From CAIUGU01 sp965279735 (GTDB taxonomy: Bacteria; Pseudomonadota; Gammaproteobacteria; Steroidobacterales; Steroidobacteraceae): a stretch of 64,000 nucleotides of DNA. Below, one piece after another: positions 26,662-36,483 of this stretch. The DNA lies in the NCBI GenBank assembly GCA_965279735.1, contig OZ257260.1, forward strand, positions 3,968,001 through 4,032,000. The letters are read 5' to 3'. The notes beneath the pieces were generated by a model. It had not been told where the DNA came from and did no database searches. It worked only from the letters and a program-made list of their open reading frames with translations. The position numbers were made by a program, and so were the translations under genes. Numbering within the stretch: position 1 is the stretch's first letter; each line of letters opens with the position of its first letter.

Positions 26662-27621
26662 ATGAGTACCGCCACGAAATCTTCGGTTTATGCGAAGTCA
26701 GGTCACGGCGCCGAACGCAGCGGGGGCGAAAGCCCGTCACTGCTGGCGATCGACCGTTTTCTCGATGCCGTGTGGATGGAACGCGGACTGTCCCCCAATA
26801 CCCTGTCCGCTTATCGCGCAGACCTGACCGCACTCGATCGCTGGCTGCAAAGCGCCGGCACCACGATCTCGGCTGCCAAGCGTGCAGACATTCTGGCATT
26901 CATCGCCTGGCGCGTCGAATCAGGCGCCCGCCCGCGTTCGACCGCGAGGCAGCTGTCGAGCTTCCGTCGTTTTTACCGCCATCTCATCGGTGAAAAACTG
27001 ATCAAGGAAGATCCGACGGCACAGATTGCAATGCCGAAGATCGGCCGCTCCCTGCCGAAGTCCCTGACGGAAGAGGAAGTGGAAGCGTTGTTGAGTGCGC
27101 CGGCGATTCACGATCCGCTCGGGCATCGCGATCGCACGATGCTCGAAGTCCTCTATGCCACGGGCCTGCGGGTCTCCGAGCTTGTGAACCTGAAGTCGAA
27201 CCAGGTGAACCTCAACCAGGGCGTCATCCGTATCGTGGGCAAAGGCGACCGCGAGAGAATGATCCCCCTCGGCGAGGAATCCGTGCGCTGGCTTGGCCAG
27301 TTTGCGCGCAGTGCCCGCCATGAAATCCTGCTCGAACGGCAGACCGACTATCTCTTCCCGACCCGGCGTGGTGATCGCATGACCCGCCAGGCGTTCTGGC
27401 ACATCATCAAGCGGTATGCGCAGAAATCCGGTGTGCAGAAAGACCTGTCCCCCCACACCCTCCGCCATGCCTTTGCGACGCACCTCCTTAATCACGGAGC
27501 CGATCTCAGGGTCGTGCAGATGTTGCTGGGCCACAGCGACCTGTCGACTACCCAGATCTATACCCACGTGGCCCGCGAGCGGATGAAGGAATTGCACGCC
27601 CAGCATCACCCCCGGGGCTGA
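26662..27621 (+). CDS. xerD: Tyrosine recombinase XerD
   Basis: A 319-residue site-specific recombinase. The N-terminal SAM-like domain (IDRFLDAVWMERGLSPNTLSAY) precedes the catalytic domain with the Arg of ATGLRVSELV, the Lys-containing IVGKGDRERMIPL, HTLRHAFATHLL (HxxR), LGHSDLSTTQIYTHV (His and nucleophilic Tyr). XerD with XerC resolves chromosome dimers at dif. Length and absence of phage context support the housekeeping enzyme. The ATG at 26662 is chosen since upstream in-frame codons do not resemble the family. dsbC follows, as it does in many gammaproteobacteria. Confidence 0.95.
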   Translation: MSTATKSSVYAKSGHGAERSGGESPSLLAIDRFLDAVWMERGLSPNTLSAYRADLTALDRWLQSAGTTISAAKRADILAFIAWRVESGARPRSTARQLSSFRRFYRHLIGEKLIKEDPTAQIAMPKIGRSLPKSLTEEEVEALLSAPAIHDPLGHRDRTMLEVLYATGLRVSELVNLKSNQVNLNQGVIRIVGKGDRERMIPLGEESVRWLGQFARSARHEILLERQTDYLFPTRRGDRMTRQAFWHIIKRYAQKSGVQKDLSPHTLRHAFATHLLNHGADLRVVQMLLGHSDLSTTQIYTHVARERMKELHAQHHPRG

Positions 27622-27731
27622 TTCCCGGGTTCGAAGGTGGGGCAGGGTGCCAATCCGCGTCTGATATACTGCCGCCGGCCCCGCGGGGTCCGTTGAACCT
27701 CGTTACCCGTGGCGTGTCGTAAGAGGCGCAG

Positions 27732-28481
27732 ATGAACAGACTTTCCACAGCCCTTCTTGCCGGACTGGCACTCATCAGTGCCGCGACGGGTTTTGCCGCA
27801 GATACCGCCAAAAGTGCCCTCACTCCCGAGCAGCGCGCGCAACTCGCCAGCAAGATTCCGGGCGCCAAGGCAGACAGCGTTCGCGAATCGCCGATCCCCG
27901 GCCTCTATGAAGTTTCAGTCGATACGAGCGTCGGCTATATCAGTGCCGATGGACGCTATGTCATCAGCGGCGACATGTTTGAAATCGCTTCCCGCACGAA
28001 CCTGACCGATGTCCGCAAGGCCGATACGCGTCGCAAGATGCTGGCCAATCTCAAGGAAGACCAGATGATCATCTTCGCGCCAGCCAGCGTGAAGCACACG
28101 ATCACGGTATTCACCGATGTCGACTGCGCCTATTGCCGCAAGCTGCACAGCGAAATCGGCGAGCTGAACAAGCTGGGCGTGAAGGTTCGTTATCTCGCCT
28201 ATCCCCGCACGGGTCCCAACACCGTGTCGTGGGCGAAGATGGAACAGGTGTTCTGCTCCAAGGACAGGAAGGACGCTCTCACGCACGCGAAGCTCGGCGA
28301 AGACGTCAAGGCTCCGAAGTGCGGCGCTACACCGGTTGCCAGCGAATTTGCCTTGGGTGAGCAGATCGGGGTGAATGGCACGCCTGCCATCATCACCGAG
28401 ACAGGCGAATATATCGGCGGCTACCTGCCAGCGGCGAAGCTGGTGCAGTACCTCGACAGCGGGCAGCGCCCGGGGCTCTGA
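27732..28481 (+). CDS. dsbC: Thiol:disulfide interchange protein DsbC
   Basis: A 249-residue periplasmic disulfide isomerase with a signal peptide cleaved near residue 23 (GFAAD). The N-terminal dimerisation domain runs to about residue 85, the thioredoxin domain holds the active site CAYC (Cys132, Cys135), and GVNGTPAIIT supplies the cis-proline. A second Cys pair (FCSKDR ... PKCGA) matches the structural disulfide of DsbC. It corrects wrong disulfides in secreted proteins. It lies 110 bases downstream of xerD in the same direction. Confidence 0.95.
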   Translation: MNRLSTALLAGLALISAATGFAADTAKSALTPEQRAQLASKIPGAKADSVRESPIPGLYEVSVDTSVGYISADGRYVISGDMFEIASRTNLTDVRKADTRRKMLANLKEDQMIIFAPASVKHTITVFTDVDCAYCRKLHSEIGELNKLGVKVRYLAYPRTGPNTVSWAKMEQVFCSKDRKDALTHAKLGEDVKAPKCGATPVASEFALGEQIGVNGTPAIITETGEYIGGYLPAAKLVQYLDSGQRPGL

Positions 28482-28505
28482 AACCTCTGGAAGCTCCGCT
28501 TCGGG

Positions 28506-28829
28506 CTAGCGCTCGAGCAGCTTGAGCTTGTCGGGCTTGCCGTCCCAGTCCTTGGCATCCGCCGGGGCATCCTTCTTCTCCGTGATGACCGGCCAGTTCC
28601 TGGCCAGTTGCGCATTCAGATCCTTGAAGTGCTCCTGGCCTGCGGGCAGTTCTTCTTCCGAGAAGATGGCTTCGGCAGGGCACTCAGGCTCGCACAGCGT
28701 GCAGTCGATGCATTCGTCCGGGTCGATTACCAGGATGTTCGGCCCTTCGTGAAAGCAGTCCACCGGGCAGACTTCCACGCAGTCCATGTACTTGCATTTA
28801 ATGCAGTTTTCGGTGACGACGAAGGTCAT
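28506..28829 (-). CDS. fdxA: 7Fe ferredoxin (3Fe-4S/4Fe-4S) FdxA
   Basis: A 107-residue ferredoxin matching the Azotobacter FdI/FdxA type. NCIKCKYMDCVEVCPVDCF binds the 3Fe-4S cluster with one ligand, and the second set CIDCTLCEPECPAEAI binds the 4Fe-4S cluster. The C-terminal tail (EHFKDLNAQLARNWPVITEKKDAP) is the usual FdxA extension. It carries low-potential electrons in the cytoplasm. GGAGC lies ahead of the ATG at a suitable distance. Confidence 0.96.
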   Translation of the reverse strand: MTFVVTENCIKCKYMDCVEVCPVDCFHEGPNILVIDPDECIDCTLCEPECPAEAIFSEEELPAGQEHFKDLNAQLARNWPVITEKKDAPADAKDWDGKPDKLKLLER

Positions 28830-28954
28830 CGGCGAGCTCCAGGCGTGAACTTCAGACGGACAGCCCGGTGCGGGCAGGGCCGGTATTCTGCCAAACGCCC
28901 TGCGGACTGCAAGGACGCAATCTTCATGGGGTCATATCCGGTTGATCGGAACGG

Positions 28955-29554
28955 TCAGGGCCGGGGCAGGGAATGGGCCCGGTCGATCGTGTCGAAATGC
29001 AGGTCTTCCCGGCCGGCATGGCGGTCGGAGTAGTAACGCTTCAGGGCGAAATCGATGCTCCGGAACGCAATGTCGGCCCAGGGAATGTCCGCTTCCTCGC
29101 AGAATCGCACTTCCAGGCTTTCGGGCCCGATGCCGATTTCCGGATCGAGAAGCCGGGCCCGGAACATGATGTGCACCTGGTGAGCGTGAAGCACGTTGAC
29201 GATCGCCAGCAGCGAGCCGATTTCCACTTTCGCGAGGGCCTCCTCCATGGCCTCTCGCGCCGCGGCGTCCTGTACTGATTCGCGGTTTTCCATGAAACCT
29301 GCGGGAATCGTCCAGTAGCCTTTGCGCGGCTCGATCGCCCTGCGGCAGAGCACGATTTTGCCTTCCCATTCCGGCACGCACCCCGCGATGATCCGCGGGT
29401 TTTCGTAGTGGACTGTATTGCACACAGGGCAGACGAAACGCGGCAGATGATCTCCTTCGGGGATCATCACGATGACGGGTTTGCCGCAGGCGGAACAGAA
29501 TTTCAAGATTCGGGGTGTCGGGCAGAGGGATAAGTAAAACGCGAAGGACAGCAT
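28955..29554 (-). CDS. Nudix hydrolase with N-terminal zinc ribbon
   Basis: A protein of up to 199 residues. A zinc-ribbon-like CSACG ... CPVC segment precedes a Nudix box: GFMENRESVQDAAAREAMEEALAKV matches Gx5Ex7REUxEEx with the last Gly replaced by Ala. The layout is that of short NADH pyrophosphatase-like proteins (NudC type), so the target may be NAD(H), ADP-ribose or nucleotide caps. The exact start is uncertain: the first residues (MLSFAFYLSLCPTPRI) do not look conserved, and translation could start later. Confidence 0.86.
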   Translation of the reverse strand: MLSFAFYLSLCPTPRILKFCSACGKPVIVMIPEGDHLPRFVCPVCNTVHYENPRIIAGCVPEWEGKIVLCRRAIEPRKGYWTIPAGFMENRESVQDAAAREAMEEALAKVEIGSLLAIVNVLHAHQVHIMFRARLLDPEIGIGPESLEVRFCEEADIPWADIAFRSIDFALKRYYSDRHAGREDLHFDTIDRAHSLPRP

Positions 29555-29691
29555 AATGTGCCCGCCCGGTCCCGGCCACTGCCGCGGATTTGCGGAAGGC
29601 GTGCGGACCCTGATAACAGGTCGATTTCAAGTGTCTTGCTTTACACTACCGGGCCCCGGAACGGGTCCGGGTCCAGCGGGAGAATGGCAGC

Positions 29692-30444
29692 GTGCGCAGG
29701 GTGATGGTTGGCGTAAAACGCGTCGTGGACTACAACGTCCGCATCCGGGTCAGGCCTGACGGCACAGGCGTGGCGTTGGACGGCGTCAAGATGAGCATCA
29801 ATCCGTTCGATGAGATCGGACTGGAAGAAGCGCTGCGTATTCGTGAACGGGGCCAGGCGGATGAAGTGGTGGCCGTCAGCATCGGTCCTGACGAAGTCCA
29901 GCAGCAATTGCGGACGGCGCTTGCGATGGGTGCAGATCGTGCCATTCATGTGAAGACAGCTTCGGCTGTCGAGCCGCTGCTCGCCGCGAAAATCTTTCTC
30001 AAGCTGATTGCAAAAGAACAACCTGAAATTGTCGTGCTCGGCAAGCAGGCCATCGACGACGACAACAGCCAGACAGGCCAGATGCTCGCCGCACTTTGGG
30101 GACGGCCCCAGGCGACCTTCGCGTCGAAAATCGAGATCAATGGCGGCGTGGCGATCGTGACCCGCGAAGTGGATGCAGGCCTTGAGAAAATCGAAGTCGA
30201 CCTGCCTGCGGTATTCACCACCGATCTGCGACTAAATGAGCCGCGCTACGTGAAATTGCCGGAGATCATGAAGGCCAAGAAGAAGCCGCTCGACGTCATC
30301 GAACTGGGAACCCTCGATCTTCCTGCCACTGCCGGCATCACCGCGATCAAGTACGAACCTCCTGCCCAGCGGTCCCGCGGCGTGATGGTCAAGGATGTTG
30401 GTGAACTCGTGGCGCAGCTCAGGAACAGGGGGCTCCTGTCATGA
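29692..30444 (+). CDS. etfB: Electron transfer flavoprotein beta subunit
   Basis: A 250-residue EtfB. KRVVDYNVRIRVRPDGTGVAL and MSINPFDEIGLEEALRIRERG are signature segments, and VDLPAVFTTDLRLNEPRYVKLPEIMKAKKKPLD is the recognition loop region. The start is GTG at 29692, with GGGAG upstream. It partners EtfA (overlapping stop/start ATGA) to form the AMP- and FAD-containing ETF dimer that passes electrons from acyl-CoA and other dehydrogenases to the ETF-QO encoded 8 kb away. Confidence 0.96.
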   Translation: MRRVMVGVKRVVDYNVRIRVRPDGTGVALDGVKMSINPFDEIGLEEALRIRERGQADEVVAVSIGPDEVQQQLRTALAMGADRAIHVKTASAVEPLLAAKIFLKLIAKEQPEIVVLGKQAIDDDNSQTGQMLAALWGRPQATFASKIEINGGVAIVTREVDAGLEKIEVDLPAVFTTDLRLNEPRYVKLPEIMKAKKKPLDVIELGTLDLPATAGITAIKYEPPAQRSRGVMVKDVGELVAQLRNRGLLS

Positions 30445-31388
30445 CTGGCGTCCTGATCATCGCTGAACATGATGGCCGGCACCTGAGTCCTGCGACTGCG
30501 CGGACTGTCACTTGTGCAGCCCAGATTCCGGGCGCAGCCATCACCATCGCAGTACTGGCTGCCGATGCAGCATCAGTTGCTGCCGAAGCATCTGCTCTCC
30601 AGGGAGTGCAGCGCGTTGTAACGGTGACTCATCCTGCGAATGCCCATCCGCTTGCGGCGGTATTGGCGCCACAAATCGCGGCGCTGGCCAGCGACTATTC
30701 ACATGTGCTGATGGCCTCGACGACATTCGGCAAGGACCTGTTGCCGCGAGTGGCCGCCTTGCTGGATACGCCGCAGATCAGTGACTTGATGGCGGTGGAA
30801 AGCGAACGGCGGTTCCGTCGGCCGGTGTATGCGGGCAACGCGATCGTGACTGTCGAGGTCGCGCCCGGATACAAGGTGATTGCGACCGTGCGCGCAGCTT
30901 CATTTGCTGCTGCTCCAGGCGGCGGTAGTGCCTCGATTGAAGCGGTAACGCTCGATGTCGCCTTGCCGACGCATACCCGCTTCGTGGGTGTTGAGTCGGG
31001 CGCAACCGATCGGCCGGATCTGCAAAGTGCCGCGCGAGTGGTGTCGGGCGGGCGCGCACTCGGCAGCGCCGAGAATTTCAAACACATCTACAGCCTCGCG
31101 GACAAGCTCGGTGCGGCCGTGGGTGCTTCGCGTGCGGCTGTCGATGCAGGCTACGTGCCGAATGAATTGCAGGTCGGACAGACAGGCAAGATCATTGCCC
31201 CCGAGCTTTACGTGGCCATTGGCATCTCCGGTGCGATCCAGCATCTCACCGGGATCAAGGATGCGCGCACGATCGTTGCCATCAACAAGGATGCTGAAGC
31301 GCCAATCTTTGAAGTCGCGGATATCGGGCTCGTCGGCGATCTCTTTGCCATTCTTCCCGAGCTGGAAAAAGCGCTCCCAGGCAGGTAA
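30441..31388 (+). CDS. etfA: Electron transfer flavoprotein alpha subunit
   Basis: A 315-residue EtfA. The FAD-binding C-terminal domain is clear: VVSGGRALGSAENFKHI, LGAAVGASRAAVDAGYVPNELQVGQTGK, PELYVAIGISGAIQHLTGIKDA and TIVAINKDAEAPIFEVADIGLVGD. Its ATG overlaps the etfB stop. Together they carry electrons from beta-oxidation enzymes. Confidence 0.97.
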   Translation: MTGVLIIAEHDGRHLSPATARTVTCAAQIPGAAITIAVLAADAASVAAEASALQGVQRVVTVTHPANAHPLAAVLAPQIAALASDYSHVLMASTTFGKDLLPRVAALLDTPQISDLMAVESERRFRRPVYAGNAIVTVEVAPGYKVIATVRAASFAAAPGGGSASIEAVTLDVALPTHTRFVGVESGATDRPDLQSAARVVSGGRALGSAENFKHIYSLADKLGAAVGASRAAVDAGYVPNELQVGQTGKIIAPELYVAIGISGAIQHLTGIKDARTIVAINKDAEAPIFEVADIGLVGDLFAILPELEKALPGR

Positions 31389-31458
31389 GGCGCGCGTAAT
31401 TTCTACAATAAAGACCATCAAGGTTGAGCCACATCGCACCACCCGTTAAGGTGAGTGC

Positions 31459-32220
31459 GTGGATGACAGAGTTCCCGTTACCGCTCGCAACCGGGCACTG
31501 TTTCTTGATGTTGACGGTACTCTCCTCGAGATTGCCGATTCGCCGGATGCCGTGCGAGTGCCGGCGCATCTCAAGGAACTGCTCGCCAGGCTGGCCTCCC
31601 AGGAGGCTGGTGCGCTGGCGCTGGTCAGCGGCCGGCGGCTGACCCAACTCGACGAGCTGTTTGCTCCCCACAGGTTTGCGGCGGCAGGTCTCCACGGCGT
31701 TGAACGTCGTGATGCGACGGGCGAATATTCGCGCGTCTCGCACGCGTCACTTGCCGCATTGCCTGGGTTCGCGCGGGCCCGCGTTGCCATGACCGCGCTC
31801 GCTTACCACCATCCGGAACTCCTGTTCGAAGACAAGGGCCTCGCTCTTGCCCTGCATTTCCGTCGTGCGCCTGCGCTCGAAGGGGAAGTGCTGACTTTGA
31901 TGAATGCAGTACTGGCAGATGTCGGTCCCGCGTTCCATCTGCAGGCAGGAAAATCAGTGCTGGAGCTCAAACCGGCGGCTGGCTCGAAGCGGACGGCGAT
32001 CGAGCTGTTCATGAACGAGTCGCCGTTTCGCGGCCGCTTGCCCATATTCGTCGGTGACGACCTGACGGATGAAGATGGCTTTGCGGCAGTCAATGCAATG
32101 GGGGGTGACTCCATCCGCGTCGGACCGGTGGCCCACACCGTTGCGCGATGGCACTTCAATGATGTGCAGCAGGTCGTTGCCTGGCTGTCGCGCTCGCTGG
32201 ATGGAGAGACTGTTTCATGA
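31459..32220 (+). CDS. otsB: Trehalose-6-phosphate phosphatase
   Basis: A 253-residue HAD-family phosphatase. ALFLDVDGTLLEI contains the nucleophile and general acid aspartates (Asp17, Asp19), and FVGDDLTDEDGFAAVN is the late magnesium motif. ELKPAAGSKRTAIE carries the conserved lysine region. It converts trehalose 6-phosphate to trehalose. The start is GTG at 31459 with AAGGTGA before it. Its stop overlaps the start of the GH15 gene (ATGA), opening a five- or six-gene stress operon. Confidence 0.95.
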   Translation: MDDRVPVTARNRALFLDVDGTLLEIADSPDAVRVPAHLKELLARLASQEAGALALVSGRRLTQLDELFAPHRFAAAGLHGVERRDATGEYSRVSHASLAALPGFARARVAMTALAYHHPELLFEDKGLALALHFRRAPALEGEVLTLMNAVLADVGPAFHLQAGKSVLELKPAAGSKRTAIELFMNESPFRGRLPIFVGDDLTDEDGFAAVNAMGGDSIRVGPVAHTVARWHFNDVQQVVAWLSRSLDGETVS

Positions 32221-34007
32221 CTTCGCACCTCAATCTCGGCGTGATCGGCAACTGCCAGATCGGTTCGCTGATCGACGATCGCGCCCGGCACGTGTGGACC
32301 TGCCTGCCGCGTTTCGATGGCGATCCGATGTTCTGTGCGCTGCTGCGGAATGATCCTCCGGACGAAATGCGGGGAATCTTTGCAGTTGATCTTGAAGGCT
32401 GTACGCGTTCCACCCAGCGCTATCTGCGCAACACCGCGATCCTTGAAACCCTCCTGTCCACTGACGACGGAGCCCAGATACGCATTCTGGATTTCTGCCC
32501 GCGGTTCCGGCAGTTCGGCCGCAATTTCCATCCGGCAATGCTGATTCGTATTGTCGAGCCAGTGGCGGGTCACGCCGTCATCAGGATCCGGATGCGGCCG
32601 ATGACTGCTTATGGCGAACGTTCGCCGGTATGTCGTACAGGCAGCAGCCACATCCGCTACGAAGGCGCAGGGATGACGCTGCGGCTCACTACGGATGCAT
32701 CGTTGTCGGCCATCAGCGAAGAGCGCGCGATCGTGTTGCGTGAAAGACTGACCTTTGTGCTGGGTCCCGATGAGTCCATTGCCGAATCCGTGGAGTCGCT
32801 GGCGCAGCGTTTCCTGGCCGAAACACAGCGCTACTGGATCGACTGGTCACGCAGTCTCGCGATTCCCTTCGAGTGGCAGGAGGCGGTGATCCGCGCGGCG
32901 ATCACACTCAAGCTCTGTTCGTTCGAAGACACGGGCGCGGTGATTGCGGCGATGACGACGTCGATTCCCGAGGCAGCGGGCAGCGGACGCAACTGGGACT
33001 ATCGACATTGCTGGTTGCGCGACAGCTATTTCACCATCCAGGCGCTCAATGGGCTCGGTGCCACGCGAACCATGGAAGGGTATTTGCGCTACATCGCTAA
33101 CATCGTCGCAGGTGCCGAAGGTGCGCGGCTGCAACCCGTGTATGGCATCAGCGGACTTGCGGCGATCACCGAGAGCATCGTGACCACCTTGCCCGGCTAT
33201 CGTGGCATGGGGCCGGTGCGTATCGGCAACCAGGCGTATGAACAGAATCAGCACGATGTCTATGGCGCTGTCATTCTCGCGGCAACGCAGGCCTTCTTCG
33301 ATTCGCGTCTCGCGCAGCCCGGTACTCTCGCCGCCTTCAACCAGCTCGAGGCGGCGGGGGAGCGTTGCGTGGTTCTGTTCGATCAACCGGATGCCGGGTT
33401 GTGGGAATATCGCGGTCGCGCGCGCATCCATACTTTTTCCAGCGTCATGTGCTGGGCGGGCGTGGATCGTCTGGCGCGCATTGCAGATCATCTCGGGCTC
33501 AATGAGCGCACGGCGTTCTGGCGTAGTCAGGCGGATGTCATGCATGCGCGGATCTGTGCGGCGGCCTGGGATGAAACGCAACGCGCGTTTACCGAGAGCT
33601 GGGGTTTGCCGGCGCTCGATGCGAGTCTTCTGCTGTTGCATGAGCTGGGATTCCTTGCTGCGGACGATCCACGGTTTACGGAAACCATTGCGGCAATCGA
33701 GCGGGTATTGCGCCGTGGCGATTACCTGATGCGTTATATCGGCGAAGACGATTTCGGCCTTCCCGAAAACGCTTTCAACATCTGCACGTTCTGGTACGTA
33801 AACGCGCTGGCGGTAACGAATCGCAAGGCAGAAGCGCGGCACATCTTTGAAAACATGCTCGCGAAGCGCAACGACCTTGGCCTGTTGTCGGAAGATCTCG
33901 ATACGACGACCGGTGAGCTGTGGGGCAACTATCCGCAGACATACAGTCTGGTGGGCATCATCGGCGCGGCGATTCGCCTCAGTCGTAGCTGGGAAGAAGC
34001 GCTATGA
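32217..34007 (+). CDS. Glycoside hydrolase family 15 protein
   Basis: A 596-residue GH15 enzyme. An N-terminal beta-sandwich (NLGVIGNCQIGSLIDDRARHVW) precedes an (alpha/alpha)6 catalytic domain with GSGRNWDYRHCWLRDSYF and the later FGLPENAFNICTFWYVNAL with the presumed second catalytic acid region. GH15 includes glucoamylases and trehalases; lying between otsB and otsA with 4-base overlaps on both sides, it may process trehalose or a maltose/glycogen pool feeding it. No signal peptide is seen, so it acts in the cytoplasm. Confidence 0.9.
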   Translation: MTSHLNLGVIGNCQIGSLIDDRARHVWTCLPRFDGDPMFCALLRNDPPDEMRGIFAVDLEGCTRSTQRYLRNTAILETLLSTDDGAQIRILDFCPRFRQFGRNFHPAMLIRIVEPVAGHAVIRIRMRPMTAYGERSPVCRTGSSHIRYEGAGMTLRLTTDASLSAISEERAIVLRERLTFVLGPDESIAESVESLAQRFLAETQRYWIDWSRSLAIPFEWQEAVIRAAITLKLCSFEDTGAVIAAMTTSIPEAAGSGRNWDYRHCWLRDSYFTIQALNGLGATRTMEGYLRYIANIVAGAEGARLQPVYGISGLAAITESIVTTLPGYRGMGPVRIGNQAYEQNQHDVYGAVILAATQAFFDSRLAQPGTLAAFNQLEAAGERCVVLFDQPDAGLWEYRGRARIHTFSSVMCWAGVDRLARIADHLGLNERTAFWRSQADVMHARICAAAWDETQRAFTESWGLPALDASLLLLHELGFLAADDPRFTETIAAIERVLRRGDYLMRYIGEDDFGLPENAFNICTFWYVNALAVTNRKAEARHIFENMLAKRNDLGLLSEDLDTTTGELWGNYPQTYSLVGIIGAAIRLSRSWEEAL

Positions 34008-35386
34008 GTCGATTGGTCTGCGTATCGAACAGGATCACGTTGCCACGACGGGCGGCGGCGCCGGGTGGGCTGGCCGTAGGTGTGCTGCAGGCATTGAAGC
34101 AGTCGGGGGGATTGTGGTTTGGCTGGGGAGGAGAGATTGCGGAAGGCGAGGTCGGCGAGCCGGACCTGCATATCCGCGATGGCGTGACCTTTGCCACCAT
34201 CGAGCTGACCCAGGCGGATTTTGATCGCTACTACAGCGGCTATTCCAACGATGTCCTCTGGCCGCTGTTCCACTATTTCGTCAAGGATTTCCGCTACAGC
34301 CAGGAAAACCACGACGCGTACCAGGCGGCAAACCGCATGTTCGCCCAGAAGCTGCTGCCGCTGCTGACGGATGACGACGTTCTGTGGATCCACGACTACC
34401 ACCTGATTCCACTGGCCCGGCAGTTGCGTGAGCTGGGTTACAAGAGACCGATCGGCTTCTTCCTCCACATTCCGTTTCCCAATATCGAAGTGCTGCGCAT
34501 CCTGCCGACCTACGCCGAGCTGCTGCGGGATCTCACCACCTACGACATCGTCGGTTTCCACACCGACAACGACCTGCGGGCATTCCACTCGGGGATCGAG
34601 TACCTGTTCGGGTCTGAAGTGTTCAAGGGCGAAGGGCGCATTGCGATCGGCGACCGCATCACGCACGCGGACGTGTATCCCATCGGCGTGGATGTCGAAG
34701 CAGTGCAGGCCAGTGCTGTGGAAGCAGTAGGGACCGAAGCCGTCAAACGGATGGTCGAAAGCCTGGTAGGCCGCAAGTTGATGATCGGCGTCGACCGGCT
34801 GGACTACAGCAAGGGACTCGTCGAGCGCTTCGCTTCCTATCAGCAGTTCCTGGAGACGTATTCCGACAACGTGGGACGGATCACCTACATCCAGATCGCG
34901 CCCATCTCGCGGGGCGACGTGCGTGCGTATGCGGAGATCCGTCGCCAGCTCGAGCAGGCGGCGGGCCGTACCAATGGCCGCTTTGGCGATACCGACTGGA
35001 CACCCATCCGGTACATGAACCGTAATTTTCCCCATGCCACCATGATGGGATTCCTGCGTGCGTCGAACGTGGCGCTCGTGACACCGCTGCGCGACGGCAT
35101 GAACCTGGTGGCGAAGGAATTCGTGGCGGCACAGGATTCGACTGATCCGGGCGTTCTCATCCTGTCTTCCCTGGCGGGCGCGGCTCGCGAGCTGACTTCG
35201 GCCTTGCTGGTAAACCCTTATGATACCCATGCAGTCAGTCGCGCGATCCAGGCTGCTTTGTCCATGCCGCTGCCTGAGCGGATGGAGCGGCACCTGGCGA
35301 TGCTCGAAGTCCTCAAGCGAAATGATATCGCCGCCTGGACCCGCCGCTTTGTCGGCGCTCTTGATGCGTGCGTGAAGGGGAGTTGA
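34004..35386 (+). CDS. otsA: Trehalose-6-phosphate synthase
   Basis: A 460-residue GT20 glycosyltransferase that joins UDP-glucose and glucose-6-phosphate. VSNRITLPRR and PGGLAVGVLQAL form the N-terminal sugar-nucleotide loop; WIHDYHLIPLARQLR, FFLHIPFPNIEVLRILP, GVDRLDYSKGLVERF and the late DGMNLVAKEFVAAQ are all conserved. Its ATG overlaps the GH15 stop and its TGA overlaps the start of the MscS gene, so trehalose synthesis and a mechanosensitive channel are encoded on one message. Confidence 0.96.
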   Translation: MSRLVCVSNRITLPRRAAAPGGLAVGVLQALKQSGGLWFGWGGEIAEGEVGEPDLHIRDGVTFATIELTQADFDRYYSGYSNDVLWPLFHYFVKDFRYSQENHDAYQAANRMFAQKLLPLLTDDDVLWIHDYHLIPLARQLRELGYKRPIGFFLHIPFPNIEVLRILPTYAELLRDLTTYDIVGFHTDNDLRAFHSGIEYLFGSEVFKGEGRIAIGDRITHADVYPIGVDVEAVQASAVEAVGTEAVKRMVESLVGRKLMIGVDRLDYSKGLVERFASYQQFLETYSDNVGRITYIQIAPISRGDVRAYAEIRRQLEQAAGRTNGRFGDTDWTPIRYMNRNFPHATMMGFLRASNVALVTPLRDGMNLVAKEFVAAQDSTDPGVLILSSLAGAARELTSALLVNPYDTHAVSRAIQAALSMPLPERMERHLAMLEVLKRNDIAAWTRRFVGALDACVKGS

Positions 35387-36471
35387 TGCAGGAGCTGATC
35401 GAAATCGGGAAGATTGAATTCCTGGGCAACAATCTGCTGCGGTGGACGATCGCGGCAGGCATCGCCCTCTTGCTGTTGCTGGCGCTTCTCTTCGTGCGGC
35501 GTTTCATTCGCAGCCGCTATGCCCGCATGCGTACCACCGAGCGGGTGGAAATGCTCGAGGTCCCGTTCAGCATCGTCCAGCGGACTGCATTCCTGTTCCT
35601 GCTGGTGGTTTCGCTGGCTGCGGGGCTCGCGACACTTGACCTGACAGATCACCAGCGCACGGCTGTCACCACGGCTGCCGTGATCGCACTCTGCTGGCAG
35701 ATGGGGCTCTGGCTCTCTGCCGGACTCATCGCCTGGCTCGAGCACCGCCGGCACCACGTCCTCGCGGAGAACCGCGCGGCGGCGGGGTCCCTCGACATCA
35801 TTGCCTTCATAGGCCGGCTGGTCATCTGGATCGTCGTGTTGCTGCTGACCCTGGACAATCTCGGGATCAACATCACCACGCTGATTGCCGGCCTCGGCAT
35901 CGGCGGCATTGCAATTGCCCTTGCGGTGCAGAACATCCTCGGTGACCTGTTTGCGTCGCTGTCCATCACGTTCGACAAGCCCTTCATCGTGGGCGATTTC
36001 CTGGTCATCGGTGACTTCATGGGCACCGTCGAGGCCATCGGCATCAAGAGCACGCGCCTGCGCAGCCTCACGGGCGAGCAGATCGTCATGGCCAACGCCG
36101 ATCTCCTCTCCAGCCGTGTGCGCAACTACCAACGGATGTTGGAGCGCCGTATCGTTTTCACTCTCGGGCTGGCGGGCGATACACCTCTCGACAAATTGCG
36201 GAAAGTGCCGGACATGGTCCGGTCCATCGTGGAAGGAGAGGAAAAGGTACGGTTCGACCGCTGTCACTTCGCGAAGTTTGGCGCATCCTCGCTCGATTTC
36301 GAGACGGTGTACTTCGTCCTGACTGCCGATTTCAACCGCTACATGGATATCCAGCAGGCGATCAATTTCGCCATCTACGCCGCGTTCGAACGTGAGAAGA
36401 TCGAGTTCGCATACCCCACGCAGAAGCTGTTTCTGCAGACGCAGCCGGCGGCAAACGGCGAACAGAAATAA
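35386..36471 (+). CDS. MscS-type mechanosensitive ion channel
   Basis: A 361-residue small-conductance mechanosensitive channel. Several N-terminal membrane helices are followed by the pore helix region ITTLIAGLGIGGIAIALAVQNILGDLFASLS, the core MscS motif, and a cytoplasmic beta domain (FIVGDFLVIGDFMGTVEAIG ... TRLRSLTGEQIVMANADLL). The start ATG overlaps the otsA stop by one base. It releases osmolytes on hypo-osmotic shock, complementing trehalose accumulation from the same operon. Confidence 0.94.
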   Translation: MQELIEIGKIEFLGNNLLRWTIAAGIALLLLLALLFVRRFIRSRYARMRTTERVEMLEVPFSIVQRTAFLFLLVVSLAAGLATLDLTDHQRTAVTTAAVIALCWQMGLWLSAGLIAWLEHRRHHVLAENRAAAGSLDIIAFIGRLVIWIVVLLLTLDNLGINITTLIAGLGIGGIAIALAVQNILGDLFASLSITFDKPFIVGDFLVIGDFMGTVEAIGIKSTRLRSLTGEQIVMANADLLSSRVRNYQRMLERRIVFTLGLAGDTPLDKLRKVPDMVRSIVEGEEKVRFDRCHFAKFGASSLDFETVYFVLTADFNRYMDIQQAINFAIYAAFEREKIEFAYPTQKLFLQTQPAANGEQK

Positions 36472-36483
36472 TCGAACGGTCCC